64,000 nt of DNA from Myxococcales bacterium (GTDB taxonomy: Bacteria > Myxococcota_A > Polyangia > Haliangiales > Haliangiaceae). The notes beneath the pieces are model-generated. The model saw only the letters and a program-made list of their open reading frames with translations, searched no databases and was not told the origin of the DNA. The translations under genes and the position numbers were made by a program. Positions 7,352-17,238 of this stretch are shown piece by piece; positions within the stretch are counted from its first letter, which is position 1, and the number at the start of each line of letters is the position of its first letter. The stretch lies in assembly GCA_016794525.1 (NCBI GenBank), contig JAEUJY010000174.1, positions 1 through 64,000 of the forward strand. Direction: 5' to 3'.

Positions 7352-10300
7352 GGTGCCTGACTCGCACGCGCCGCTGAGAACAGCGCCTGCTCCCAAGTGT
7401 AGCCGACAAACTCGCGCAGGCGTTGCCGGACGCGCTCCCCGAATCCCGACTCCAGCGCACTGACAATCCGCTCGATCAGCGCCTCGTCGATCACTTCGAC
7501 CTGTGTACGAACCACCTCCGCGTCTTCGACTCTCTCCAAGTGTTGCATCGGTGGAGGCACGACTCCTTCCGACGATCCGACGATCCGCGACAACAGCACT
7601 CGGCGCCCATCCGGCTGTGTCCCGAACAGCAAGTACTCGCTGTTTGGCGTCTTGGCCATCAACTCGGAGACCGCGCGGCGCTCGCTTCGCGCCAGCTTGA
7701 ACCCGTCGCCGACAACCTGGAACGCGGGCACCGGGCCATCGACCACGCGCCGCCGCATCAGCACGCCGACGAGCGACATCTCGAGCGGCGCGTCCACGTC
7801 GATCACGACCAGGCGACGGTGCGTCCGGCGCGCCGCTTTGACCATCTCCTCCACGTTCGCCACCGTCAGCAAGCGCTGGTCGACGAGGATCGAGGCGGGC
7901 GTCCCGTCCTCGTGCCGGAGGTCGAACGCGCGCTTCTTCATCTTTCCGCCCAGCGTCGCCGACTCTTCGTGCACCTGTCCGCTGGTCAGGCCGAGCTCGG
8001 CGCCGTCTTGCAGCAGCACCACCTTGGCGTTGTCCGGGTTCACGGTGATGTGCAGATCGTCGCCCAGCCGCTCCAGGGCGAGCGCCAGCTCGGGCAGCGC
8101 CTGGGCGCCCGCGCCGCGGATTGCGCGGGTCTTGCCCGCCGCGGTGTTGCCGCGCATCGCGTACAGCGTCGGCGGGTGCGCGCGCAGCTCGGTGGCGAGG
8201 CGCTGCAGCCCCGCTGTCGCGTCGCGCAGGTACCGCTCGTGCAGCGCCGTCCGCGGCGCCAGCCAGGTCTCGGGTCGATCCAGCTGCGCCCACCGCCCCC
8301 CTGGGCGCAGCGGCACGACCACGAACGCCTCGCTGGTGTGCCAGTGCCGCGGCCCCTTGGCCAGCAGCCGCCGCCGCAGCTCGTACACCCGCGCCGCGCG
8401 CGCGGCCGCGTCGACGGCCGCCACGGGTCGCGTGCCGTCGTGCAGCCACGCCGCCAGCTCGGCCTCGCTCTGATCGCGCGCCTGGTGCAGCTCCTGCCGC
8501 AGCGCCGTAGCGTCAGCCGCGTGCGGCGCCAGGCGGTCGAGCAAGTGCGCCGTCTGCCCGCGCGCCGTCGCCGTCCGCAGGAGGTTGGTCATCCCCTGCA
8601 GCGCCGCGGTGTCCAGCGGCGCAGTCGCCGACGCACCGGTGCGCGTGACCAGCTCGTCGACCAGCGCCACGTCGTCGCCGGCGGCCTCCACCAGCGTGCG
8701 CAGCATCGGCACGTCGGGGACCGCCGTCATCAAGCGCACGCCGCGTGGCACGTCGGCCAGCAGTCGACGCAGGATCGGCCCCGCCTCCAGATCGGTTCGC
8801 GCCGCGCCGAGCACCAGCTGCGCGACCGCGGGGTGATCGCGCAGCAGCAGGTCGAGCGCCGGACGGCCGACGTGGTCGGTGGCGCGCACCAGGCCGTGCA
8901 GCGTTGTCTCGTCGAGCGCGCCGACGTGAAGCGCGAGCATCAGCATCCCGTCGGCGCTGACCCGGGCGCCGTAGCGTGCCAGCCCGGCCCGCACCGCAGC
9001 CTGGATCGCCGGCGGCGCGGCGAGGTAGCGCGCGGCCCAGTCGATCAACCCGGCGCGCGTGCCACCGAGGCCGTGCTCGAACACCACCGCGATCTCGACC
9101 GGCGGTATCACCGCCAGCAGCCCCGCGACCTCGGGCGCACCCACCATCGTCGCCAGCTCGCCGCGCTTGCCCAGCGCCTCCACGCGCGCCCGCGGCACCG
9201 CGCCGATCAGCTCCAGCAGCTCGGACGCGCGGTCGGGCAACCGGCGCAGCTGCGCGAGCACCGCCGTGGCCTCGCGCATCGGCACCCGCGCCGCGGCGAG
9301 CTGCTCGATGCCCGCGCTGGCGATCCCGCGCAACGGGAGGCGCGCGAGGTCGAGCAGATCCGTCAGGTACATCGCGCGCAAGTTGGTGATGCGCTGGCCG
9401 GCCCAGGCCTTGGTGATCTCGACGACGCGTCGCCCGATCGCGGTGGCCGCCGCCTCCGCGGTCGCCGCGTTCTTCAGCCCGGTCGCCAGGCGCTGCCGCA
9501 GCACCGACACCGCCTGCGTCGCCTCGCCGATCCACTGGCTCGGCCGGATCTTCGCCGCCAGCAACTGCTTGACGACGTCCGAGGCCCGCTTGATCACGGT
9601 GCCGTGGAGGTTGCGGAACAGCGCCGACAGCACCGCGCTGCCGCCGATCTCGAACGCCATGCCCCAGGCGGCGGCGCTGCCGATCCCGTCGAAGTACCGC
9701 TCCCACGACGCCAGCGAGCCCCCCTCGCGCACCACGCGGATCACGTCGAGCGCCGCCGCGGTGCTGACGTGGGTGAGCACGCCTCCGATCGCGCCGGTGA
9801 GCGCCTTTTGCACGCCCCACGCCAGCGCGCTGCGCAGCGCGCCGGCCTCGACTCCGCCCAGCACCGCGCGGCCGATCGCCTGGCCGACGAACGCGCCGGC
9901 GCGAAAGCCGATCGCGCCGAGCGCGCCCATCAACGCTGCGCTGAGTACGCCCTCGAACGTGATGGGCCGGCCCTCCCACAGCGCGCCGGCCACGTACAAG
10001 ATCTCCGACAGGACGATGTTGGTCGCCAGCGCCCAGCCGCCGCCCGCCAGCGCGACCACGCCGGGACCGAACATCAGCGCCGCCGCGGCGCCGAGCGTGA
10101 CCAGGCCGAGCGTCTCGATCACGTCTGTGATCTGCGAGAACAACAGCCAGAACAGCTCCTCGCCGAATGCCTCCTCCGAGCGCCAGCGCCGGGTGCCTGC
10201 GATCTCGACCCACGGGCTTGACGTGAAGGGATCGTCGGGTTCGTTGAGCGCACGCCGGAGCCCGGCCGGCGCCAGGTCGGTGAGCTTCCCGATGCGGACC

Positions 10301-13300
10301 GTGCGCTGCACCATCGCGCAGTCGATCTCGGCGCGCACCAGGCCGTCGCGCTCGACCTTGCGCAGCGCGTAGACCCGGATCGACAGCTGCCACTCGCGGT
10401 CGATGAAGTCGGCCTCGGCGAGCGGCGGCTCGAGGCGCGGCATCGCCCGCGCCAGCACCTCCTTGGTCACGGCCGCCTCGTCGAGCTGGAACGCCTCGTC
10501 GCGCAGCGCGCGGTCGGACAGCTCGCCCAGCACCTCCTCGAGCGCGGTCGACAGCGCCTTGCACAGCGCCTTGCCGCGCGCCGGCAGCAACTGCTTTACG
10601 GTCTCGTCGCGCAGGTACCCGCCGTCGGCGTCGCCCACCACCGACCGCGCCGGGTCGCGATCGTGCGCGACCACCGGCGTGTCGCCGTGCTTGCCGATGA
10701 AGACGGTCTGCGCGTCGACGTCGTAGCGGTGCCGCCGGAAGCTCTCGAGCTGGCCCTCGTGCGCGGCCAGCAGGTCGCGATACGCGGGGTGGTCGCGGAA
10801 CCGGGTGTCCTTCACCAGGTTGATGAGCACCGCCCGCCGTCCCAGGTTGATCATCCGCGCCCAGGCCGCGAAGACGGTCCCCAGCCCCTGGCGCTCCTCG
10901 AGCACGGCGAAGAAGCGCTCGCGGCGCCCGCGATCGATCGGCGCCAGGCTGTGGTCGAGCAGCTGCGTCAGCTCGGTCTCCCACTGGATCAACCGCACCA
11001 CGCCCTCGTGGCTCGGGCGCTGCGCGACCATCACGATCAGCTGATCGGCGAGCGCGCGGAACTGCTCGTCGTCGGCGGCGCCGCGCAGGATCTCCTGAGC
11101 CGCGGCGTCCGCGAGCCACGCGTCGCGCACCCGCCGGATCTGGTCGCGCGTGCGATCGGGCAACACGTAGACCACCACCATCACCAGCTCGCCGGCCTGC
11201 CACCGACGCACCGCGCCGGCCGCCGCCTCCGGCACCGCCAGGCCGAGCTGCGCCTGCGCCGCCGGCCACCGCGGCGAGTCGGCCCGGAGCTGGTGCCAGA
11301 TGTGCAGGTGCTGCTCGACCCCGGGCAGCTTGGCGGTCCACTGCGCGACCAGCGGGCCGTCGAGCCGCGTCACGCCGCGCCGATCGAGCTCGAGCAAGCC
11401 GCCGTAGCCCTTGCAGCGATCGCGCCCGAACACCTCGCGGGCCAGCGCCGCGATCATGGTCCACGAGAACGCGGGCCACTGCGACGCCGGCAGATCGCCG
11501 AAGAAGTAGGTCATCCAGCGCTGCCGGATCTCGACCGTGTCGGTGGGATCGTCGGCGTAGAACCCGAGCAGCGCCGGGGCCGCGGCGGCGACGCGCCAGC
11601 GCACCACCTCGCGCGGTGGGTACAGCCGGATGAGCGCGGCACGGTAGGCGGCGGCCCCGCGCTCGGCGAGCCCGTCGACGTCGACTCCGAGGGCCGACAG
11701 CTCCGCGCGCAGCGCCGGAAACCGGCTGCCGCGCGCGATCGTGCGCAGGGCGACCAGCGTCGCCGCGCCGAGCACGCCGTCGGTGACCAGCGCCTGTCCG
11801 AGGATCGCGACGTCGGCACCGGCGCGATGCACCGCGAGTTGCGCAGCCTGGACGCGGTTGGCGAAGCCGATCGGGTGCAGCGTCGGATCGAGCCCGCGGA
11901 TCGGCCGGACGTCGCCGGCCGCCAGCGTGAGCCACCACGCGCGGTTGCGCTCGGGGGCGGACGCGGCCACGCCGCGCGCCAGCGCCACGTCGTCGATCGC
12001 GAAGCCGAGCGGGGGTGCGCTGGCTGGCGCTGGCGCGGGCGCGGCCGGCGGCGGCGGCGCGGCGGCGACCGCCTCGCACAGGCTCATGCTGTCGGGGTCG
12101 GGCGCCGCCTCGGCAGCGCCCGCAGCTCCGCCGTCGGCGATGCGGCGAGCGTGCGCGACCGCCGCGACCAGATCGAGGGTGCCTGGCCCCGGCGGGTCGC
12201 CGACGGCGCGCGCGTTGGACCTGGTCAAGATCGCGCGCACCTCGGCGATCGACAGCGCGCGGCCCGCGGCCTCGTACAGCAACGCCACCGTCCCGGTGAC
12301 GTGCGGCGTGGCCATGCTGGTCCCGGACTTGCGCGTCAGCAGCGGCGCCACGCCGGTGGCCGGCATCGAGCGCGCGGCGACGATGCCGACCCCAGGCGCC
12401 AGCACGTCGGGCTTGGTCCGGCCGTCGCGGGTCGGGCCCGCGCTCGAGAACGCCGCCTCCAGGCCGGTGCGCGCGTCGAGCGCACCGACCACGATCGCGT
12501 GCCGCCCGTTGGCGATGGTGCCGGTGGTGGTGGCCGCGCTCGCGGCGCGGCCGCGCAGCCGCGACTGCGAACCGTGCCCGGCCTCGTCGCGCTCGATCCA
12601 CGCGTGCCAGCGGCTGCCCTCGGTCGTCACCCGCAGCGGCTCGATCTCGACCTGCCACCGCGCCGCCTCGCCGCGCGGCTCCAGCACCAGCGCGACGTGG
12701 TTGTCGCCGTTGTTGGGATCGGCGGTGCGGTGCCCGAAGCGACCGATCACCGCGCCGTCGTGCACCACCGGGCCATGGCTGTCGGGCGTCGCGTGCGCGA
12801 TCACGCGCCCGCGGCGATCGCGCAGCCGCACGGTGATCCGGTCCCGGCCCGGGTACCAGAGGTCGAACTCGTTGGTCGTCTGATCGCCGTCGCTGACGAT
12901 CCACTCGAGCGCGGCCGGCGCGCCCGACGCCAGCGCGCCGGTCGCGTGCACCGGGGCCCGCCGGTAGTTGCCGGCGCTCTGCACGATGGCGCGGCCCGGC
13001 CGCCCGGTGACGAACGCGTCGAGCGCGCGCTCCACCAGCGTGGTGCCGTCGTGTGGGCCGGCGTGGCTCCCGAGGCTCAGGTTGATCACGCACGGGCGAT
13101 CGGCCGCCTGGCGATCGATGAAGTCGATCGCCTCGAGCAGGCTGACCGAGTTGCCGATGCTGCGCGGCCCGGTGGCGGCCGACGCCAGGTGCACGAACAC
13201 CAGCGCCGCGCCCGGCGCGACGCCGCCGCGACCCTCGCGCGGCACGCCGGCCGCGATGTCGATCACGTGGGTGCCGTGGCTGCCGTTGTCATCGACGTCG

Positions 13301-13836
13301 GCGTCGGCCGGGTCGTAGTCGAGGGCCGCGAACGGATCGCGCGCCGCCAGCGCCACGTCGATCCGCGCGCGCGTCAGCGCACGACCGTACCCGTATGGCG
13401 CCAGCCCGCCGCCGCGGCGCGGCCGCTGATCCCAGATCACCTCCAGCCGCGTCCGACCGTCGTCGCGACGCAAGTTGGGGTGCGTGACATCGACGCCCCA
13501 GTCCACCACGCCGATCACGACGCCGCGCCCCCGCGGCCCCGAACGCGCAGCCCACCACGGGTTGCGCGGGCGATCGACGCCGGCCGTCACCCGCGCCTGC
13601 GCCGTCGCGACGGGCTCCGGCCGCAGCTCGCGCGCCGCCTTGAGGCTCACCACCGCCGCGTGCTCGCGCAACGCGACGATGTCCCCGCGCGCCACGCGCG
13701 CCGTGACGACGTCGCCGAACCGTGCCACCGCGCGCATCAGCGACGGCGCGGGCGCGCCGGGCCGCAACCGCACCAGCACCGCGACCTGCTGGTCGCGGTG
13801 TCCGCCGTCGACGACCTCCCACAGCCCCGGATCCAT
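7348..13836 (-). CDS. Giant protein: N-terminal S8 (subtilisin-like) peptidase, long central region, C-terminal zeta-toxin-like kinase
   Basis: 2162 residues, with no signal peptide. Residues ~100-555 form a subtilisin-like S8 domain with the complete set: Asp112 (VVDWGVD), His187 (GSHGTHV), oxyanion Asn290 (SAGN) and Ser507 (GTSMATPHV), plus a large beta-rich insert between Asn290 and Ser507. After an Ala/Pro linker (~595-615) comes a stretch resembling a peptidoglycan-binding motif (TDGVLGAATLVAL). The long helical middle has a Gly/Ala-rich hydrophobic segment around 1210-1330 that could enter membranes. The C-terminal ~300 residues resemble the zeta toxin family: Walker A GNTAAGKT (1896-1903), NPDNAK (~1933-1938), then a Rossmann-like core (RRLVVIDVD). 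Known zeta toxins phosphorylate UDP-GlcNAc; that activity is inferred here. It starts 24 bases after the preceding small gene and overlaps the candidate immunity gene by ATGA. The domain layout suggests a polymorphic toxin carrying its own protease. Confidence 0.85.
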   Translation of the reverse strand: MDPGLWEVVDGGHRDQQVAVLVRLRPGAPAPSLMRAVARFGDVVTARVARGDIVALREHAAVVSLKAARELRPEPVATAQARVTAGVDRPRNPWWAARSGPRGRGVVIGVVDWGVDVTHPNLRRDDGRTRLEVIWDQRPRRGGGLAPYGYGRALTRARIDVALAARDPFAALDYDPADADVDDNGSHGTHVIDIAAGVPREGRGGVAPGAALVFVHLASAATGPRSIGNSVSLLEAIDFIDRQAADRPCVINLSLGSHAGPHDGTTLVERALDAFVTGRPGRAIVQSAGNYRRAPVHATGALASGAPAALEWIVSDGDQTTNEFDLWYPGRDRITVRLRDRRGRVIAHATPDSHGPVVHDGAVIGRFGHRTADPNNGDNHVALVLEPRGEAARWQVEIEPLRVTTEGSRWHAWIERDEAGHGSQSRLRGRAASAATTTGTIANGRHAIVVGALDARTGLEAAFSSAGPTRDGRTKPDVLAPGVGIVAARSMPATGVAPLLTRKSGTSMATPHVTGTVALLYEAAGRALSIAEVRAILTRSNARAVGDPPGPGTLDLVAAVAHARRIADGGAAGAAEAAPDPDSMSLCEAVAAAPPPPAAPAPAPASAPPLGFAIDDVALARGVAASAPERNRAWWLTLAAGDVRPIRGLDPTLHPIGFANRVQAAQLAVHRAGADVAILGQALVTDGVLGAATLVALRTIARGSRFPALRAELSALGVDVDGLAERGAAAYRAALIRLYPPREVVRWRVAAAAPALLGFYADDPTDTVEIRQRWMTYFFGDLPASQWPAFSWTMIAALAREVFGRDRCKGYGGLLELDRRGVTRLDGPLVAQWTAKLPGVEQHLHIWHQLRADSPRWPAAQAQLGLAVPEAAAGAVRRWQAGELVMVVVYVLPDRTRDQIRRVRDAWLADAAAQEILRGAADDEQFRALADQLIVMVAQRPSHEGVVRLIQWETELTQLLDHSLAPIDRGRRERFFAVLEERQGLGTVFAAWARMINLGRRAVLINLVKDTRFRDHPAYRDLLAAHEGQLESFRRHRYDVDAQTVFIGKHGDTPVVAHDRDPARSVVGDADGGYLRDETVKQLLPARGKALCKALSTALEEVLGELSDRALRDEAFQLDEAAVTKEVLARAMPRLEPPLAEADFIDREWQLSIRVYALRKVERDGLVRAEIDCAMVQRTVRIGKLTDLAPAGLRRALNEPDDPFTSSPWVEIAGTRRWRSEEAFGEELFWLLFSQITDVIETLGLVTLGAAAALMFGPGVVALAGGGWALATNIVLSEILYVAGALWEGRPITFEGVLSAALMGALGAIGFRAGAFVGQAIGRAVLGGVEAGALRSALAWGVQKALTGAIGGVLTHVSTAAALDVIRVVREGGSLASWERYFDGIGSAAAWGMAFEIGGSAVLSALFRNLHGTVIKRASDVVKQLLAAKIRPSQWIGEATQAVSVLRQRLATGLKNAATAEAAATAIGRRVVEITKAWAGQRITNLRAMYLTDLLDLARLPLRGIASAGIEQLAAARVPMREATAVLAQLRRLPDRASELLELIGAVPRARVEALGKRGELATMVGAPEVAGLLAVIPPVEIAVVFEHGLGGTRAGLIDWAARYLAAPPAIQAAVRAGLARYGARVSADGMLMLALHVGALDETTLHGLVRATDHVGRPALDLLLRDHPAVAQLVLGAARTDLEAGPILRRLLADVPRGVRLMTAVPDVPMLRTLVEAAGDDVALVDELVTRTGASATAPLDTAALQGMTNLLRTATARGQTAHLLDRLAPHAADATALRQELHQARDQSEAELAAWLHDGTRPVAAVDAAARAARVYELRRRLLAKGPRHWHTSEAFVVVPLRPGGRWAQLDRPETWLAPRTALHERYLRDATAGLQRLATELRAHPPTLYAMRGNTAAGKTRAIRGAGAQALPELALALERLGDDLHITVNPDNAKVVLLQDGAELGLTSGQVHEESATLGGKMKKRAFDLRHEDGTPASILVDQRLLTVANVEEMVKAARRTHRRLVVIDVDAPLEMSLVGVLMRRRVVDGPVPAFQVVGDGFKLARSERRAVSELMAKTPNSEYLLFGTQPDGRRVLLSRIVGSSEGVVPPPMQHLERVEDAEVVRTQVEVIDEALIERIVSALESGFGERVRQRLREFVGYTWEQALFSAARASQAP
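7924..8281 (-). repeat. Parental copy of the duplicated toxin-tip segment
   Basis: This part of the giant gene encodes the Walker A half of its kinase domain and is repeated at 6570-6926 in the same orientation. About 20 mismatches in 348 aligned bases were counted by hand. The two copies flank the 141-aa gene, so recombination between them could delete or exchange that gene. Confidence 0.8.
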
Positions 13837-13860
13837 GCGCAGCAGCCGCCCGGCGGCGCG

Positions 13861-14100
13861 CTACTTGCCGGTCGGCGCGCGCGCCGTGGCGAGCAGCGCC
13901 TCGACCGTCGGCACCGGCGTCTTGGGATCGGTCGGCGCCGGCGTCGGCGGGGTCTCCTGACGCGCGACGATGGCAGCCAGCAACACGCCCTGGTAGCCGG
14001 GCATCAGGCCGGCGATCAGGCCGAGCTGCGTCGAGCGCTCCTCGCCCAGATCGCTGGTGATGGACTTGCCGACCAGGAACGACATGACGTTCATGTTCAT
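13861..14100 (-). CDS. Small unknown protein, fourth gene of the toxin operon
   Basis: 79 residues from ATG 14100 (MNMNVMSFLVGKSITSD); a GTG at 14118 would add six residues and overlap the upstream gene. The first half is hydrophobic with Gly and Met (LGLIAGLMPGYQGVLLAAIVAR), possibly one membrane-interacting helix. The second half is a Pro/Thr linker ending in a short helix. It lies 7 bases after the preceding gene and 24 before the giant S8-zeta gene, so it is almost certainly co-transcribed. No family recognised. It could be an adaptor for the large effector. Confidence 0.65.
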   Translation of the reverse strand: MNMNVMSFLVGKSITSDLGEERSTQLGLIAGLMPGYQGVLLAAIVARQETPPTPAPTDPKTPVPTVEALLATARAPTGK

Positions 14101-14107
14101 GGGCGGC

Positions 14108-14656
14108 TCACTTTCCACGGTCGCTGAGGGCCAGGGCCATGACCATCATCATCATCATGTTGTCGCCGCCACCGGCGCTGCTGCCACCGGTGCTGCCGTT
14201 GCCCCCCATGCCGCCCATCATCATCAGCGGCAGGAGCATGGTCATCGTGTCGTTGGAGTCGATGAGGAACTTGGTCTTCGCCAGCTCGGCGGGCGGCAGC
14301 GCCGCCAGCTCGGCCGGCGTCTTCGACTTCTTCATCAGCATCGGCAGGAGGGCCATCATCTGGCCGCTCTGCGAGGCGCTGTTGTTGACCTTCTTCAGCT
14401 CCTTGCCGACGCGGTCCTCGAGGTCCTTCTGACCAGCGGCCAGCTTGCGGACGTCGGCCGCCACGCGCGCTAGCGCTGCCTGCATCTGCGTCTGGTTCAC
14501 CGGGCTGTTGTCGCGCCGCGGCTGCGAGTAGGCGCGCCCGCGCACGCGACGACGCTTCCGCCGCCGTTCGGACAGGTCGTCTTCGCCGAGCGCGTCGTCG
14601 ATGTCCTCGTCGTCCATCTCGTCCAGATCTTCGTCGATGTCGTCAGCAAGGCTCAT
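14108..14656 (-). CDS. Acidic/basic coiled-coil protein with Met-rich hydrophobic tail, third gene of the toxin operon
   Basis: 182 residues. The start ATG overlaps the stop of the upstream gene (ATGA). The N-terminal ~30 residues are strongly acidic (DDIDEDLDEMDDEDIDD), followed by a basic patch (ERRRKRRRVRGR). Residues ~65-105 are a probable coiled coil (ARVAADVRKLAAGQKDLEDR). The C-terminal part has a Met/Leu-rich hydrophobic stretch (MLLPLMMMGGMGG) and a run of five Met. The composition is odd: charged ends with a membrane-like segment. No family recognised. Close coupling to its neighbours implies a shared complex, possibly for presentation or export of the S8-zeta protein. Confidence 0.7.
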   Translation of the reverse strand: MSLADDIDEDLDEMDDEDIDDALGEDDLSERRRKRRRVRGRAYSQPRRDNSPVNQTQMQAALARVAADVRKLAAGQKDLEDRVGKELKKVNNSASQSGQMMALLPMLMKKSKTPAELAALPPAELAKTKFLIDSNDTMTMLLPLMMMGGMGGNGSTGGSSAGGGDNMMMMMVMALALSDRGK

Positions 14657-15083
14657 TCGGTGTTCCCTTCCTTCGGTTGGATCCGGGCCCGGCGTCGCAC
14701 CGCCGGCGCCACCAGCTCGTCGAACAGCTCCGGGTCGGGGCTGCGCCAGCCCGGCCCACCGCGCCCGTGGCAACTCGCGCAGTCGTCGAGTTCGCCCCAG
14801 CAGTCGCCGCACGCGCCGAGTGCCGCCGCCAGCTCGGCCAGCAGCTCGTGTGCGTTGCCCAGCGCCTCGCGCAGGTCGCGCAGCTGCGTCCGCACGCGGT
14901 CGACGCGCGCGCGGCGGATCGCGACCGCATCGTCGCGCTGTCCGCGCTGCGCCGCCATGAGCTGCATCATCATCGCCATCATCGGGTTGCCGGCGGCGAG
15001 CTGGCCGACGTTGGCCTCGAGCAGCTGGCGCGCGGCCTCGGGGTCGCGCTGCATGAGCGTCAGGAGCTGGGCGGGGTCGTCGG

Positions 15084-15087
<4 letters not shown>
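14653..15087 (-). CDS. Small protein with DnaJ-like CxxC/CxxCxGxG zinc motif, second gene of the toxin operon
   Basis: 144 residues. ATGA overlaps occur at both ends with the neighbouring genes. The N-terminal part is helical (AQLLTLMQRDPEAARQLLEANVGQL), followed by a Met-rich stretch (MMAMMMQLMAAQR) and a probable coiled coil (~55-85). Near residue 95-115 comes CGDC…CASCHGRG, which looks like a single zinc centre of the DnaJ/CxxCxGxG type. That motif in DnaJ helps bind unfolded substrates, so a chaperone-like role for the neighbouring giant protein is an attractive inference. No J-domain is present. No family assigned. Confidence 0.7.
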
Positions 15088-15716
<629 letters not shown>

Positions 15717-15885
15717 ACAACGACGCTACCAGCGCAATCGGGAGCGGCGAAGTCGACGTGCCTGAAATCGATGCCTCTATCGAGATCACCGTATTGGGGT
15801 GATATCCAAAGATCCACTCGTGGGCGGCAGTCGATGGCGACGCACCGAGACTTCGGATAGCCTGGGTCCCGCAGGAGGGCTGCGC
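15717..15885. other. Divergent intergenic region between the two toxin-like units
   Basis: 169 bp between divergent starts. The stretch 15770-15815 is AT-richer than its surroundings and may hold promoters for both the leftward S8-zeta operon and the rightward cysteine-hydrolase pair. No clear operator palindrome was seen. Confidence 0.3.
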
Positions 15886-17238
15886 GTGGAGATGACTGGA
15901 CGCCGACGCGAGACCGTGGCGACGCTTCGACGCCGACGGGGACACCACTACATGCAGGCAGCGATGCTGGCCGACGCCTTCGCGGAAGACGCGAAGCTGG
16001 CTGCCAGCACCGACGAGCTCAAGCTGAGCGTGGACGTGTCGCCCGGCACCTTCCGCCGCGACGGTGACAGCGCCGGCTGGGATGTCGTCGCCGGCAAGAC
16101 CGTGCAGGTCGAGATCAAGGTCACGAAGCGATCCGGCGGTGGGCGCTACCCCGACGACAGGATCCAGCTTACCGCGAACTCCAAGGACTACCAGGGACGC
16201 GGCCCGCACAAGGTAGCGCTGCCGGCGCGCTCGACCGACCTGACATTGAAGGTGCGCGTCGTGCTGGCCGACGGCAAGACGCACACGCTCGGTCGGCGCA
16301 TGCTGTGGGTCGCGCCGGCGACCCGCGCGCGGTCGGGGGGCGGCACGTCCACCACCACGACCACCTCGAGCCCGCCCACGTCGACGACGCTCCAGAAGCA
16401 GAAGCAGGCGCTCGACGCGGTGATCAAGGCCAGCGGAAGCTCGTTCAGCGAGCTCGCCGCGGCGTACGCCAAGCTCGAGCTGGTCGAGCACCGCCTCGCT
16501 ATCGAGACCAACGGCTCGGGCCTGTACCAGGGCACCAAGTGCTCGCCCAAGGACCCGGACGCGGTCGACACCGACTGCACGCAGATCGTCCTCAAGGTGC
16601 TCGCACGCGCGTTCAAGCAGGGCGGCAACGAGGCGACGTGGAAGCAGGTGCGCACCCAGGCCACCGCCAACATGAAGGCCCGCGGTGACACCAAGCTCTC
16701 CGGCCTGGACTACCAGGCAGCGTTGCAGGCGATCGACGGCTGGAAGGGCATCTACTGGGCACCAGACCCTGCCTATCAGGTGCCCGCGGCCGAGCTGACG
16801 GGGGCGAACTCGTCGGAGGCCAGCGTCACCAACGGCATCGCCAAGAAGCGCTCGACCTACTTCAAGGACTACCACCTCGATGGCGTCACCACGGGCTACC
16901 CAGGGGTCACCATCGCCCAGCGCGTGATCGACTACGCGCCCGAGGCCCCGACCAGCGGCTACGGTGACGCCAGCACGACCACCGCGGACCGGTCGACGCT
17001 GAAGAAGCTGAAGAAGCTCACCTTCGGCGTCCTGTCGGCACATGGCGGCTTCCACATGACGTTGATCACCGAGGGCAAGGTGATCGAGGTCCACTGGGAC
17101 AAGGTGTCGACGGACCCCAACGTGATCGAGCAGACCGACCTCGAGACGTGGGCGATCGGGCCCAAAAGCGGCTATCACTACTACGCCAGTGGTGTCATCG
17201 TCTCTCCCAAGGCCGACTTCGATGCCGCGTTCCCGTAG
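15886..17238 (+). CDS. Putative papain-like (NlpC/amidase-type) cysteine hydrolase, candidate antibacterial effector
   Basis: 450 residues from GTG 15886, which has AGGAGG seven bases upstream; an ATG at 15892 would be 13 bases away. No signal peptide. Residues ~45-145 look like a beta-sandwich domain (LKLSVDVSPGTF…VQVEIKVTKR…LTLKVRVVL). A Ser/Thr/Gly linker (~150-168) leads to a C-terminal domain. There, Cys231 begins a helix (TDCTQIVLKVLARAF) and His390 starts a strand (GGFHMTLITEGKVIEVHW), the Cys-helix/His-strand order of papain-like peptidoglycan amidases and NlpC/P60 enzymes. Activity is inferred from this pattern only. It overlaps the downstream lipoprotein gene by 17 bases, as effector and immunity genes often do. 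The alternative is an ordinary cytoplasmic hydrolase. Confidence 0.7.
   Translation: MEMTGRRRETVATLRRRRGHHYMQAAMLADAFAEDAKLAASTDELKLSVDVSPGTFRRDGDSAGWDVVAGKTVQVEIKVTKRSGGGRYPDDRIQLTANSKDYQGRGPHKVALPARSTDLTLKVRVVLADGKTHTLGRRMLWVAPATRARSGGGTSTTTTTSSPPTSTTLQKQKQALDAVIKASGSSFSELAAAYAKLELVEHRLAIETNGSGLYQGTKCSPKDPDAVDTDCTQIVLKVLARAFKQGGNEATWKQVRTQATANMKARGDTKLSGLDYQAALQAIDGWKGIYWAPDPAYQVPAAELTGANSSEASVTNGIAKKRSTYFKDYHLDGVTTGYPGVTIAQRVIDYAPEAPTSGYGDASTTTADRSTLKKLKKLTFGVLSAHGGFHMTLITEGKVIEVHWDKVSTDPNVIEQTDLETWAIGPKSGYHYYASGVIVSPKADFDAAFP

Noticed and set aside
10663-14127. An 1154-residue plus-strand open frame opposite the giant gene
   Set aside because: The product is His/Arg/Gln-rich and featureless, while the minus strand encodes the intact S8 motifs over the same bases.
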